A DNA stretch of 64,000 bases, from contig PBKN01000005.1 in NCBI GenBank assembly GCA_002721445.1, positions 62,001 to 126,000 on the forward strand. The letters are read 5' to 3'. The stretch comes from Chloroflexota bacterium. Its GTDB lineage: Bacteria; Chloroflexota; Dehalococcoidia; Lucifugimonadales; GCA-002723415. The position numbers were made by a program, and so were the translations under genes. The notes under the pieces are model-generated. The model saw nothing but the letters and a program-made list of their open reading frames with translations. It did not search any database and was not told the DNA's origin. Shown here one piece after another: positions 44,927 to 54,230 of this stretch; positions within the stretch are counted from its first letter, which is position 1; each line of letters begins with the position of its first letter.

Positions 44927-46540
44927 ATGCCATCTATTATCTTTGGGTCTAAAAAATCAGAATCAATTAAAGGAACGACTCTATTTCAATATGCTGATAT
45001 TCTAAATGTAAGAGTCCCAACGTCATGTGGAAGAAACGGTAAATGCCATGAGTGTATTATAGAGATTAAAAGTGGTATTAATTCCTTAAATAAACCCACT
45101 GAAACTGAGTCTTTTCTTACGGATAATTTTAGATTAGCATGCCAGGTAAAAGTCAACAACCTAAATGATAATATAGAATTTTCTGTTTTACGAAGAGAAC
45201 CAAAAATCCTCACTAAATCAATAAAAACAAAATTTGAACTCAATCCTTTAACTAAGCAAAAAGAAAATAATGTTCAATTTAATGATCAAATAATAGACGA
45301 GTATCGCGGAGCTATATATGGCATTTCTATAGATATAGGTACTACAACTATAGTGATGAATTTAGTAAACCTACAAAATGGAGAAATAGAATATATTTCA
45401 TCATTCGAAAATCCCCAAAAATTTGGCGGAAGTGACATAATGAATAGAATTTCATATGATTCTACACAGTTTAAAGGAGAATTGAAAAAAGTATTAATAT
45501 CTGCAATAAACTTTGAAATTGGGCAAATTACTAGAAAATTAAAAATTCACCGACGACTCATATATGAAATGGTTGTAGTAGGAAATTCAACTATGCGAGA
45601 TATATTTTTCGGAATAGATGTAAGTAGTATTGGAGAAAAACCATATAAATCTATAATAGAATCTGAATATGAAAAAGGAAAAAGACAATCTACTTCGATT
45701 AATTCAAAAGCAAAAGATTTAGATATCCGTATTTTCCCTGGTGCAAATATTTATGGTGGGCCTTTAATTGGTTCACATGTTGGATCTGATGTAGCAGCAG
45801 ATTTAATTGCTACAGAAATGGCCAATAAAGAAGAAATATCCATGCTGATAGATGTAGGAACAAATACCGAAGTTGTATTAGGAAATAATACTAAATTATT
45901 TGCTGCATCTTGCCCTGCTGGGCCTGCATTTGAAGGGGGAGAAATTAAATATGGAATGCCCGCATACAATGGGGCAATTGAAAAAATAGAATTTAAGAAT
46001 AATAAATTAGAATTTGAAACTATTGGAAACGATAAACCTATAGGAATATGTGGATCAGGATTAATTGATATATTAGCACAACTGAAAATGACTTCTAGAA
46101 TGAACCATCTAGGAGTATTAGAAAACAAAAAAAATGAATTCGTTATTGACTCAATAAATAATATAACTATATCTAGAAAAGATATAAGTTCCTTAGCACA
46201 AGCTAAAGCTGCAAATTATTGTGGACAAAAAATAGTACTAAGTAAATACGGAATTCCTGTTGAAAAAATCTCTAATGTTTATATTGCAGGAGGTTTTGGA
46301 AATTACATTAATATAAATAATGCTATCGAAATAGGGTTTATATTAAACATAGACCAGAATAAAATACATCAAGTTGGGAACACATCTATAGAAGGGGCAA
46401 CAAAAATGCTACTTTCTTCCAAAACTAGATATGAATCTGAAGAAATATGCAAAAATATAGAACACATTGAACTTGAAACAACTGAAGATTTTTTTGACTT
46501 ATTTGTTGATGGATGTCAATTCTCACCAATGAAAAATTAA
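44927..46540 (+). CDS. Reductive activator of corrinoid proteins (RACo/RamA-like, ASKHA)
   Basis: The 537-residue protein has an N-terminal 2Fe-2S ferredoxin domain with Cys34, Cys40, Cys43 and Cys72 (C-x5-C-x2-C-x28-C). After a linker comes an ASKHA ATPase domain, DUF4445 type, beginning YGISIDIGTTTIVMNLV, with MLIDVGTNTEVVLG, CGSGLIDILAQ and IAGGFGNY. RACo-type proteins use ATP to drive the reduction of cob(II)amide to cob(I)amide after accidental oxidation. It should serve the corrinoid protein at 43858, taking the place of the SAM-dependent activation domain of MetH. The C-terminus lacks a clear 4Fe-4S domain as in RamA. Confidence 0.92.
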   Translation: MPSIIFGSKKSESIKGTTLFQYADILNVRVPTSCGRNGKCHECIIEIKSGINSLNKPTETESFLTDNFRLACQVKVNNLNDNIEFSVLRREPKILTKSIKTKFELNPLTKQKENNVQFNDQIIDEYRGAIYGISIDIGTTTIVMNLVNLQNGEIEYISSFENPQKFGGSDIMNRISYDSTQFKGELKKVLISAINFEIGQITRKLKIHRRLIYEMVVVGNSTMRDIFFGIDVSSIGEKPYKSIIESEYEKGKRQSTSINSKAKDLDIRIFPGANIYGGPLIGSHVGSDVAADLIATEMANKEEISMLIDVGTNTEVVLGNNTKLFAASCPAGPAFEGGEIKYGMPAYNGAIEKIEFKNNKLEFETIGNDKPIGICGSGLIDILAQLKMTSRMNHLGVLENKKNEFVIDSINNITISRKDISSLAQAKAANYCGQKIVLSKYGIPVEKISNVYIAGGFGNYININNAIEIGFILNIDQNKIHQVGNTSIEGATKMLLSSKTRYESEEICKNIEHIELETTEDFFDLFVDGCQFSPMKN

Positions 46541-46559
46541 TATTATATGAGGAGATAAC

Positions 46560-47561
46560 ATGGGCTCAAAAACTGTACTTGTAACTGATTATGTATGGCC
46601 TTCTATAGAACCAGAAAAAGAAGTCTTATCTAAATATGATGTAGAGCTAGTAGTTGCACCTGATGGTAATGAAGATACTTTGGTAGAAATGGCTAAAAAT
46701 GTAGACGGAATATTAACATGTTTTGCTAAAGTAACTAAAAAAGTAATACAAGCAGCAAAAAATTGCAAAGTCATTGGTAGATATGGAGTTGGCGTTGATA
46801 ATATTGATGTATTAGAAGCAACTAATCAAGGAATAGTTGTAACATATGTTCCAGATTATTGTGTAGATGAAGTAGCAGATCATGTGATCGGACTAATTTT
46901 AAGCTGGAACAGAAAAATTGTTCTACATAACGAAGACACAAAGTCTAATGGCTGGGGTAATGCTGGCCTAAATATGAGAATAATGAGACTAAAAGAGAAA
47001 AATTTAGGAATAATAGGCTTTGGAAGAATTGGTAAATCTGTAGCTCAAAAAGCTAAAATATTCGGATTAAATATATTAGCATTTGACCCTGTCATTGATA
47101 AAAATTCTATGGATAAAGTAGGAGTTACAAAAGTCAACTTAGATCAACTACTTACAGAAAGTCATTTTATTACATTACACTCACCCCTAATTGAACAAAC
47201 AGCTGATATGATTAGTTATGATCAATTTAACCAAATGCGCAAAGATGCATTTTTAATTAATTGTGCAAGAGGTGGCTTAATAAATGAAGATGCTTTATAT
47301 GAAGCTTTAGAATCAAATAAAATTGCGGGAGCAGGATTAGATGTCTTAGTAGATATAAATCCTGATTTCAATCATAGATTAATTCAACACTCAAAGACAA
47401 TAATCACCCCTCATACCGCCTTTTTTTCTCAAGAAGCTGTACTTGAACTTGAACAAAGAGCTGCTCAATATGTTGGCAAAGTATTAATTGGAGAAAAACC
47501 TAATAATATTATAAACCCAGAAGTACTTAATAATAACTTACTTAGATCAAAATTAAATTAA
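46560..47561 (+). CDS. D-2-hydroxyacid dehydrogenase
   Basis: The 333-residue protein belongs to the D-isomer-specific 2-hydroxyacid dehydrogenase family (SerA, CtBP-like). The NAD fold reads NLGIIGFGRIGKSVAQKAK. Catalytic Arg is in INCARGGLINEDAL, Glu in the stretch ending AGAGLDVL, and His in ITPHTAFFS. There is no C-terminal ACT domain, so it is shorter than typical SerA. The start ATG follows GGAGATAAC. It is the first gene after the activator (19-nt gap). Glyoxylate, hydroxypyruvate or phosphoglycerate are all possible substrates. Confidence 0.88.
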   Translation: MGSKTVLVTDYVWPSIEPEKEVLSKYDVELVVAPDGNEDTLVEMAKNVDGILTCFAKVTKKVIQAAKNCKVIGRYGVGVDNIDVLEATNQGIVVTYVPDYCVDEVADHVIGLILSWNRKIVLHNEDTKSNGWGNAGLNMRIMRLKEKNLGIIGFGRIGKSVAQKAKIFGLNILAFDPVIDKNSMDKVGVTKVNLDQLLTESHFITLHSPLIEQTADMISYDQFNQMRKDAFLINCARGGLINEDALYEALESNKIAGAGLDVLVDINPDFNHRLIQHSKTIITPHTAFFSQEAVLELEQRAAQYVGKVLIGEKPNNIINPEVLNNNLLRSKLN

Positions 47562-47599
47562 CATTGACTGAGATTACTCAACTAGACTAATATTAAAAA

Positions 47600-48241
47600 A
47601 TGATTTTTGACCTACATACTCATTCAACACTTTCAGATGATTCTAGAGCTTCTGTAGAACAATATATAAAATGGATAACCGTTTTAAGACGTAAAGGGTA
47701 TAATATTGATGGATTTGTATTAACTGAACATAGACAGTTTAATTTTGATATAGATTACACTCAAATATCTAAAGATAATAATGTAACTATTTTAAAAGGT
47801 GCTGAACTGGATACAGATTCTGGACATTTCCTTGTATATGGAATTACAGAAGAAATTGCTAAACACATAAAATTTAATGATGTTAATATGAGCGCAACTA
47901 ACCTAATAGATGTATGTTTAAGTAATGGAGCTATAGCTGTTCCAGCTCATCCTGGAAGATTTGGTATTGGATTCATAGAATATGTTGATAAGGGTAATTT
48001 TGAATCAATTAATATAGTCGAACATCTTAATGGAAGTTACAGACCAGGAGAACAAGATCGAACTGAAAAACTAATTTCAGATAAAGGTTATCTAGGTATA
48101 GGAGGAAGTGATGCCCATATGGTTAGTGCAATTGGAACTTGTTTAACTAAATTTGATCATGATATAACTACAGAAAAAGAATTAGTAAAAGCATTAACAA
48201 GCAAAAAATTTAAGTCAATTAAACTTGAAGATACAAAATAA
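47600..48241 (+). CDS. PHP-domain metal-dependent hydrolase, short
   Basis: The 213-residue protein starts MIFDLHTHSTLSDDSRASVEQYI, the N-terminal PHP motif. It has VLTEHRQFNF in place of the usual TDH, an acidic KGAELDTDSGHFLVYGI segment, VPAHPGRFG and a closing GGSDAHMVSAIG. The metal ligands are mostly present. It is unlike the two other PHP proteins in the window in its EHR motif. It lies in the same direction as the dehydrogenase (38 nt) and MaoC genes. Function unassigned. Confidence 0.8.
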   Translation: MIFDLHTHSTLSDDSRASVEQYIKWITVLRRKGYNIDGFVLTEHRQFNFDIDYTQISKDNNVTILKGAELDTDSGHFLVYGITEEIAKHIKFNDVNMSATNLIDVCLSNGAIAVPAHPGRFGIGFIEYVDKGNFESINIVEHLNGSYRPGEQDRTEKLISDKGYLGIGGSDAHMVSAIGTCLTKFDHDITTEKELVKALTSKKFKSIKLEDTK

Positions 48242-48271
48242 ATAATAACTGTAAATAACTAAGGGAGAAAA

Positions 48272-48733
48272 ATGTCAACAGAAGAAGAAATTAAATATGA
48301 CAAAAGCCTACTGAATAAAGAATCTTATATTGGTGAATTTAATATAACAAGAGAAATGATTGATAGTTTTTGTAAATCAACTGAAGAAACTAATCCATTA
48401 TTTACAAATGAAGAACATGCAAATAATTCTGAATATCTCGGAATCATTGCCCCTCCAACTTTATGTAATATTTTTATGTCCAAAGTAACTAGGCCTGATA
48501 TAAAAATTGAATTTGGAGATGGCACTTTCTTTGCAGGACAAGCTCTTGACAATGTTAACCCCATTAAACCAGGTGACAAATTAACTGTAAATACAAGGTT
48601 GAAAGAAGTATTTGCAAAAACAGGACGGTCAGGCAAAATGATCTTTGAAGTCTGGGAAACAAAATTTGCAAATCAAGACGGATTAACCACAACACTTGTA
48701 CGAGAATCTTTCGTACATAGAAAGAGGAGTTAA
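48272..48733 (+). CDS. MaoC-like dehydratase, N-terminal type (FAS1_DH-like)
   Basis: The 153-residue protein matches the MaoC N-terminal (FAS1-DH) hot-dog domain: YIGEFNITREMIDSFCKSTEETNPLF, IIAPPTLCNIFMSK, and GDKLTVNTRLKEVFAKTGRSGKMIFEVWETKF. It pairs with the second MaoC protein two nt downstream, as such half-domains often form heterodimeric hydratases of enoyl- or mesaconyl-CoA. The IAPPT segment lacks the Asp-His pair of active hydratases, so catalytic residues probably come from the partner. The AAGGGAGA ribosome binding site is strong. Confidence 0.85.
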   Translation: MSTEEEIKYDKSLLNKESYIGEFNITREMIDSFCKSTEETNPLFTNEEHANNSEYLGIIAPPTLCNIFMSKVTRPDIKIEFGDGTFFAGQALDNVNPIKPGDKLTVNTRLKEVFAKTGRSGKMIFEVWETKFANQDGLTTTLVRESFVHRKRS

Positions 48734-48735
48734 AA

Positions 48736-49167
48736 TTGGCTACAAATATTACTTTTGATGAAATTGAATTAGGTGACGAAATTGGCCCTTCAGATAAAAT
48801 CATAACTACTGAACAAGTATTCGAATTTGTAAAAATATTAGAATCAAAAATAGAGGCTAGTAGGTTTACTGATACTGAATTTGCTAAAAGTGAAGGATTA
48901 AATGGACCTATAGTCCCAGGAGCACTAACAACAGCTGTTATGGCTCAATTTGTAAGTAACTGGGCAACAAATCTAAAAATAAAAACTTTGGATGTCATAT
49001 TTAGACATATGGTGCCTCATAATACTACATTAAAGCTTATAGGGGTATTTACTGACAAATTCACTGAAGATGGATTAAACCAGCTTCAATGTGATGTTTT
49101 TTTGCAAGATGAAAATGAAGTGAAATTAGTTATTGGTAAAGCAACAATTATAGTAAATAAAAAGTGA
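48736..49167 (+). CDS. MaoC-like dehydratase, C-terminal type
   Basis: The 143-residue hot-dog protein starts with TTG at 48736, placed after a GAGGAG ribosome binding site. FDEIELGDEIGPSDKIITTEQVFEFVKILESKIEASRF is followed by EGLNGPIVPGALTTAVMAQFVSNW and LKTLDVIFRHMVPHNTTL. The usual Asp-x(4)-His of MaoC hydratases is not plain, so the pair may have a modified activity. Its stop codon overlaps the GTG start of the next gene (GTGA). Together with the previous gene it forms a heteromeric hydratase. A substrate is not evident. Confidence 0.82.
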   Translation: MATNITFDEIELGDEIGPSDKIITTEQVFEFVKILESKIEASRFTDTEFAKSEGLNGPIVPGALTTAVMAQFVSNWATNLKIKTLDVIFRHMVPHNTTLKLIGVFTDKFTEDGLNQLQCDVFLQDENEVKLVIGKATIIVNKK

Positions 49168-50366
49168 AAATATCCGATATAAAAATTTATACCGTAAAAA
49201 ACAAAGTCCCTAATCGAGGAGGACCTTATTTTACTTTTCTAAAATTAATTACAGATAACAATATAAATGGATATGGAGAAATTTACGGAGTTCCTTTCCG
49301 CCCAAAAGTTGTAGAAAAAATGGTCGAAGATATCTTCGATAGATATCTAATTGGTCAAGACCCTTTTGAAACAGAATCAATAGGTAGAATAATTTATTCA
49401 AGTAATTATTCACAACACACCGACCTAAGTATTGGTGGAGTTCTTAGCGGAATAGATATGGCATGCTGGGATATTATAGGTAAATCTGTAAATAAACCTA
49501 TATATAAATTATTAGGTGGGCAAGTTAATGAAAAATTACGTACTTACACATACCTTTACCCTTCTCCTGATAAAAATGGAAAAGACCCAGATATAATATT
49601 TGGAAACCCCGAAATAGCGCCTGAACGTGCTATTGATTATCAAAAACAAGGTTTTACGGCTTTAAAATTTGATCCTGTGTTACCAATGTCAGCTTTCGAT
49701 CCTAGGCAACTATCTTTAAAAGCTTTAGACAATGCTGAATTAGTAACTAAAAATATTAGAGATGCGATAGGCTCAAAATGTGAATTACTTATAGGAACTC
49801 ATGGTCAAATGACTACTTCAAGTGCTATAAGGTTAGCAAAAAGACTAGAAAAATATGACCCTTTATGGCTTGAAGAACCTGTTCCTCCAGAAAATAAATA
49901 TGAAATGGGAAGAGTAGCTCAATTTACTTCAATACCAATTGCAACAGGAGAAAGGCTTAATACTAAATATGATTTTGTAGACCTTTTTAATAATCAGGCA
50001 GCTGCAATTATACAACCAGATTTAGGCAGAATAGGTGGAATATTAGAAGCAAAAAAAATTGCAGGTATGGCTGAAGCAAATTATGTTGAATTAGCTCCAC
50101 ATTTATATTGCGGTCCTATTGCTGCTGCTGCAAACATTCAATTATCAACTTGTAGTCCTAATTTTTTGATTCAAGAAAGTATAGAAAAAATGGATGGATT
50201 CCATGCAGAAATACTCAATAAACCAATTTTATGGCAAGATGGATATATTATTCCTCCAACTGAACCGGGACTAGGTGTAGAATTAAACGAAAATATAATA
50301 TCTAAAAACCTTTATGATGGAGAAGAAATATTTATCGAAATGGTCAATAAACCAATAGTGGATTAA
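49164..50366 (+). CDS. Enolase-superfamily enzyme, mandelate racemase/galactonate dehydratase-like
   Basis: The 400-residue protein starts at a GTG that overlaps the previous stop. The N-terminal capping domain has NINGYGEIYGVPF. The barrel has GFTALKFDPV (a K-x-D in place of K-x-K), the second metal Glu in DPLWLEEPVPPEN, the third in IATGERL, and a late catalytic His in LAPHLYCGPIAAAANIQL. The first metal-ligand position (usually Asp in a DxNG/DFHGR stretch) reads LLIGTHGQM, so it looks displaced. The enzyme probably dehydrates or racemises a sugar acid or related carboxylate; the substrate is unknown. Confidence 0.85.
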   Translation: MKISDIKIYTVKNKVPNRGGPYFTFLKLITDNNINGYGEIYGVPFRPKVVEKMVEDIFDRYLIGQDPFETESIGRIIYSSNYSQHTDLSIGGVLSGIDMACWDIIGKSVNKPIYKLLGGQVNEKLRTYTYLYPSPDKNGKDPDIIFGNPEIAPERAIDYQKQGFTALKFDPVLPMSAFDPRQLSLKALDNAELVTKNIRDAIGSKCELLIGTHGQMTTSSAIRLAKRLEKYDPLWLEEPVPPENKYEMGRVAQFTSIPIATGERLNTKYDFVDLFNNQAAAIIQPDLGRIGGILEAKKIAGMAEANYVELAPHLYCGPIAAAANIQLSTCSPNFLIQESIEKMDGFHAEILNKPILWQDGYIIPPTEPGLGVELNENIISKNLYDGEEIFIEMVNKPIVD

Positions 50367-50405
50367 AATTGGTTTCGTAGAGAATAATGTAGAACTTGTA
50401 TAAAT

Positions 50406-52307
50406 TTAAGGTATAACTGGCAATTCAATATACGAAGCATGTTTCCTATTTAGATATAATGTATTATACGCAGTTAATAAATATGTATGTTTGCCTAATG
50501 GTTCTCCTGTATTAGGATTAAAATCAAATCTTGGGAAATTACTACTAGAAATATCAATCCTGATACGATGATTAATTTTAAATACATTACTTATTGGAGG
50601 CAATTTAATTTGTATTTTATAAATTTCAGAATCAGACATCATTTCTTCTTTTTCAAATCCGTTTCGGAACCTCATTCTAAGAACTGAATCAGCAATTGCC
50701 AAATGGTAACCTGCAATATAATCTTCATTAGCAGGATAAACATCAATTATTTTTAACGTAAAATCGGTATCCTTGGCTGAAGATCCAACCCACAAGAAAA
50801 CTTTAATTTCTCCAGTAATCTCAATATCTTTAGCAAGAGTCTCAGTTTCAAAAACCAATATATCATTACGGTCAGAGAGCAATCTATAAGGAGGCTTAGA
50901 ACCAAAATTCCCTATATATTCTTTCTGATGCGCACCTCCATCATAAAAAATAGGCTTTATAAATTCTTTTAAACCATCTACAGATAAATCTGATTTTTTT
51001 TCAGGTATAGACAATTCTGATAAGGCACTAGTAGCTGATATAGTAGGTACGGGATTATTAGGATCATATTCATATGATATAGAAGAATTAGCTTCTTTAG
51101 GGCTGTATTTAGATAATAAACCAGATTTATTCAAATAAAATTTTTCATATTTGGTTCTAGATAAAGGCCATTCTTGTTCAAATCTCCACTTGCCTCCATG
51201 GTTAAGTTTGCCATTTTTGTTTTTATTGCCATTACCACCTCCCATTACAAATATTTTTACTGGCGGTTCATTTTCAACTCCATTTGGCATATTTTTAAGC
51301 CACCGATCGAACCAAAGTAACCTTTGCTTTCCATATCCTTGTACCCCATAACTAGCATCATTACCAAAATCGACATCTCCAGCAAAAGTTTCTCCTGTTC
51401 TTCTACCTGAATGATTCCATGGTCCCATATCAAGCTTTTGGTAGGTTTTGTTTTTTTTATTCATCTGGACAAATTGATTAACAGTAGCTGAAGCAAATGG
51501 GTCATACCACCCTCCTGAAAAAACTGCCGGTATATCTAAAGACTTATAAAAATATTGTTCTTGGTTGCAGGCCTCCAAACCCCAAAAGTCATCATATTTA
51601 CCACGATAATAATAATTCAAAAGCGTTTCCTCAAGATTAGGAACAACCTTTAAGGGAGTGCTACCTTTCTCAAAAGGCATAGAGTTTAAAAGGCCTTTAA
51701 TATCTCTCCATCCATCAATAATTAATTGTTGAGCAAATAAGTCACTTTTAATTTCAGGAGCATCATGTGCATGAAGAAAAAGTGCTGCAAACATCCATAG
51801 AGACATACAGCCTCCTTCTCGAGCTTCATGAAAAAATATATTTGTTGGAGCAACATCTACCCAAATAGTAGTAAGATGGGGGGGTTTTGTTAAAGATGCA
51901 ACAGTTTGAACTATACCTCCATGAGAACTACCTGTCATGCCAACCTTACCATTTGACCAGCTTTGAGATGCTATCCACTCTACAGTATCAAATCCATCAT
52001 TACCTTCATTAATATTTACTGTATGAAAATATTCCCCTACTCCTTCAGATTCACCCCTCCCTCTTATATCCTGTAATACTACAATATAACCTTTTGGAGT
52101 GAAATAATTGGCAACCGGATCAATCCATAAAGATTTCCAGTTTTTATTATAAGATGTTCGTCCGAGTATTGTTGGAAAAAGATTATCAACAACTTTATTA
52201 CCTTGAGCAGGACGATAAATATCAGTAGCTAATTTAGTACCGTCTCTCATAGGAACCATAACGTTTTTTTCTACAATAATATTATAATCATTATCTCGAT
52301 TACACAT
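50406..52307 (-). CDS. CocE/NonD-family serine hydrolase (X-Pro dipeptidyl-peptidase type)
   Basis: The 633-residue protein has an alpha/beta hydrolase domain with MVPMRDGTKLATDIYRP at the start, LQDIRGRGESEG, and the nucleophile elbow GMTGSSHGG (Ser128). DMGPWNHSG and related elements supply the catalytic His. The C-terminal third is a jelly-roll with DFTLKIIDVYPA and IDISSSNFPRFDFNP, standard in CocE and S15 peptidases. No signal peptide is present, so it is probably cytosolic. It is convergent with the enolase-superfamily gene and 27 nt downstream of gatA. Ester or amide substrates are possible. Confidence 0.9.
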   Translation of the reverse strand: MCNRDNDYNIIVEKNVMVPMRDGTKLATDIYRPAQGNKVVDNLFPTILGRTSYNKNWKSLWIDPVANYFTPKGYIVVLQDIRGRGESEGVGEYFHTVNINEGNDGFDTVEWIASQSWSNGKVGMTGSSHGGIVQTVASLTKPPHLTTIWVDVAPTNIFFHEAREGGCMSLWMFAALFLHAHDAPEIKSDLFAQQLIIDGWRDIKGLLNSMPFEKGSTPLKVVPNLEETLLNYYYRGKYDDFWGLEACNQEQYFYKSLDIPAVFSGGWYDPFASATVNQFVQMNKKNKTYQKLDMGPWNHSGRRTGETFAGDVDFGNDASYGVQGYGKQRLLWFDRWLKNMPNGVENEPPVKIFVMGGGNGNKNKNGKLNHGGKWRFEQEWPLSRTKYEKFYLNKSGLLSKYSPKEANSSISYEYDPNNPVPTISATSALSELSIPEKKSDLSVDGLKEFIKPIFYDGGAHQKEYIGNFGSKPPYRLLSDRNDILVFETETLAKDIEITGEIKVFLWVGSSAKDTDFTLKIIDVYPANEDYIAGYHLAIADSVLRMRFRNGFEKEEMMSDSEIYKIQIKLPPISNVFKINHRIRIDISSSNFPRFDFNPNTGEPLGKHTYLLTAYNTLYLNRKHASYIELPVIP

Positions 52308-52334
52308 TTAAACTGATCCCAAAAATAATAAAAA

Positions 52335-53819
52335 CTATACTTTTAACTTATCAAAATTTGGTTTGAATTTATTCCAATTTGTTGCTCTTTCATATGCATA
52401 AGCAATATTAAAAATTGTATCTTCACGTAACCTAGATGAAATAATTTGCATTCCTACAGGAAGTCCTTCTGAAAAACCTGAAGGAATAGATATAGCTGGA
52501 ATTCCAGCTATATTAGCAGGAATTGTTAACACATCATTTAAATACATCTGTACTGGATTTGAAGACTTTTCACCAATTTTAAAAGCAACAGTAGGAGAAG
52601 TAGGAGTTATTATAGCATCATATTTTTTGAAAGTGTCTTCATATTCAGATTTAATCATTCTTTTTGCTTCCTGGGCTTTTAAGTAGTACGCATCATAATA
52701 GCCAGAAGAAAGAGCATATGTACCTAACATTATTCTCCTTTTTACTTCAGACCCAAATCCATTTTGGCGAGTTTTATACAACGTCTCCATTAAATCTTCA
52801 GAATTCAACCTATCTGAAAATCCGTACTTTACCCCATCATATCTAGATAAATTAGCTGAAGCTTCTGATGGAGCTATAATATAATATACAGCTAAAGCAA
52901 ATTGTTGCATTACTGATAAAGAAATCTCTTCTATTGATGCCCCAAGGTTTTTCAAAACTTCAATTGCTTCATAAACAACTTTTTTAACACCACTATCAAT
53001 ATCATCTCCAAAATAATCTTTAGGGATTGCAATTTTCATACCAGATAAATCTTCTTTTAAATATTTACAATAATCTGGAATTTTTAAATTAATTGATGTG
53101 GCATCTTTAGAATCATATCCAGATATAGTATTCAATAGTAAAGCTGAATCAGTAACATCTTTAGTTATAGGTCCAATTTGATCCAATGAACTTGCAAAAG
53201 CAATTAATCCATACCTACTAACTAAACCATATGTTGGTTTAAGTCCAACAACTCCACATAAAGATGCCGGTTGCCTTATACTACCTCCTGTGTCAGAACC
53301 TAGTGAAGCAATAACTTGATTCGAACTAACTGAAGCTGCAGGCCCTCCACTACTTCCACCAGGCACTCGCATCATATCCCATGGGTTTTTTGTAGGATAA
53401 AAATACGAATTTTCTGTAGATGAACCCATTGCGAATTCATCTAAATTTCCTTTACCTAGTAAAATTGCTCCTGAATCATATAATTTATCTACAATAGTTG
53501 CATTATATGGTGGCACAAAATTTTCTAACATTTTTGAAGAACATGTAGTCTTAACTCCAGATGTACAAATATTATCTTTTATTTGTACAGGGATACCTGT
53601 TAATCCATCTATTTTATTCTCTTTTATACGTTTATCTGCTTTTTCAGCTTGTTTAATAGCTAGGTCTGAGGTGACAGTTACAAAAGATTTAATAGAATTA
53701 TCAATGTCAGAAATCTTGTTTAAGAGTGCTTTCGTCAAATCGACAGAACTGATTTCACGCTTATCAAGTAATACCCTCGCTCGAGAAGCAGTTAGTTCAG
53801 TTAAATCAGAGTTACTCAT
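52335..53819 (-). CDS. gatA: Aspartyl/glutamyl-tRNA amidotransferase subunit A
   Basis: The 494-residue amidase-signature protein has the catalytic Ser-cis-Ser-Lys triad: Lys in [14 protein letters not shown], cis-Ser in [13 protein letters not shown], and nucleophile Ser in [16 protein letters not shown]. The [17 protein letters not shown] segment, the substrate channel motif of GatA, is present. It releases ammonia from glutamine for transamidation of Glu-tRNA-Gln or Asp-tRNA-Asn. GatC lies just upstream (18-nt gap), while gatB is not in the window. Confidence 0.96.
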   Translation of the reverse strand: MSNSDLTELTASRARVLLDKREISSVDLTKALLNKISDIDNSIKSFVTVTSDLAIKQAEKADKRIKENKIDGLTGIPVQIKDNICTSGVKTTCSSKMLENFVPPYNATIVDKLYDSGAILLGKGNLDEFAMGSSTENSYFYPTKNPWDMMRVPGGSSGGPAASVSSNQVIASLGSDTGGSIRQPASLCGVVGLKPTYGLVSRYGLIAFASSLDQIGPITKDVTDSALLLNTISGYDSKDATSINLKIPDYCKYLKEDLSGMKIAIPKDYFGDDIDSGVKKVVYEAIEVLKNLGASIEEISLSVMQQFALAVYYIIAPSEASANLSRYDGVKYGFSDRLNSEDLMETLYKTRQNGFGSEVKRRIMLGTYALSSGYYDAYYLKAQEAKRMIKSEYEDTFKKYDAIITPTSPTVAFKIGEKSSNPVQMYLNDVLTIPANIAGIPAISIPSGFSEGLPVGMQIISSRLREDTIFNIAYAYERATNWNKFKPNFDKLKV

Positions 53820-53837
53820 AAAATAAATACTAGGATA

Positions 53838-54137
53838 CTATTGTAATTCAAAAACAGATTGAATTTTAATAAAACCTTCTTGTAAATCAGGTGCATTTGA
53901 TAACATTAAATCATTTGTAGATGAAGATTTATTAATATCTAAGTCTTCTCTAGTGACACTATGTAAATCATCAGAAAGTGTCAAAGGTTCTTTTTTATTC
54001 ACTATAATATCTTTCAATACTTCAAAATGCTCTAATATATTAGACATCTCAACTTGCATACTCTTAACATCATCATCTGACATTCCAATTCTTGCTAGTT
54101 CTGCAATATGTATAATCTCATCTTCATTAATAGACAT
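53838..54137 (-). CDS. gatC: Aspartyl/glutamyl-tRNA amidotransferase subunit C
   Basis: The 99-residue protein has the GatC signature: DEIIHIAELARIGMSDDDVKSMQVEMSNILEHFEVLKDI, then LRDD-like acidic C-terminal part with APDLQEGFIKIQSVFE. GatC wraps GatA and GatB together. It heads the gatC-gatA pair and is divergent from the alpha/beta hydrolase gene at 54231. The start ATG at 54137 is preceded by an AGGAG-poor but GGAGTT-containing sequence. Confidence 0.94.
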   Translation of the reverse strand: MSINEDEIIHIAELARIGMSDDDVKSMQVEMSNILEHFEVLKDIIVNKKEPLTLSDDLHSVTREDLDINKSSSTNDLMLSNAPDLQEGFIKIQSVFELQ

Positions 54138-54230
54138 TTTAACTCCATAAAGATTAAAATCAGTTTAGCATGGCATAAAGCTATCATCAATACTAAGGAA
54201 TAAATATATCAAATAATCTGGAGGACTTAT

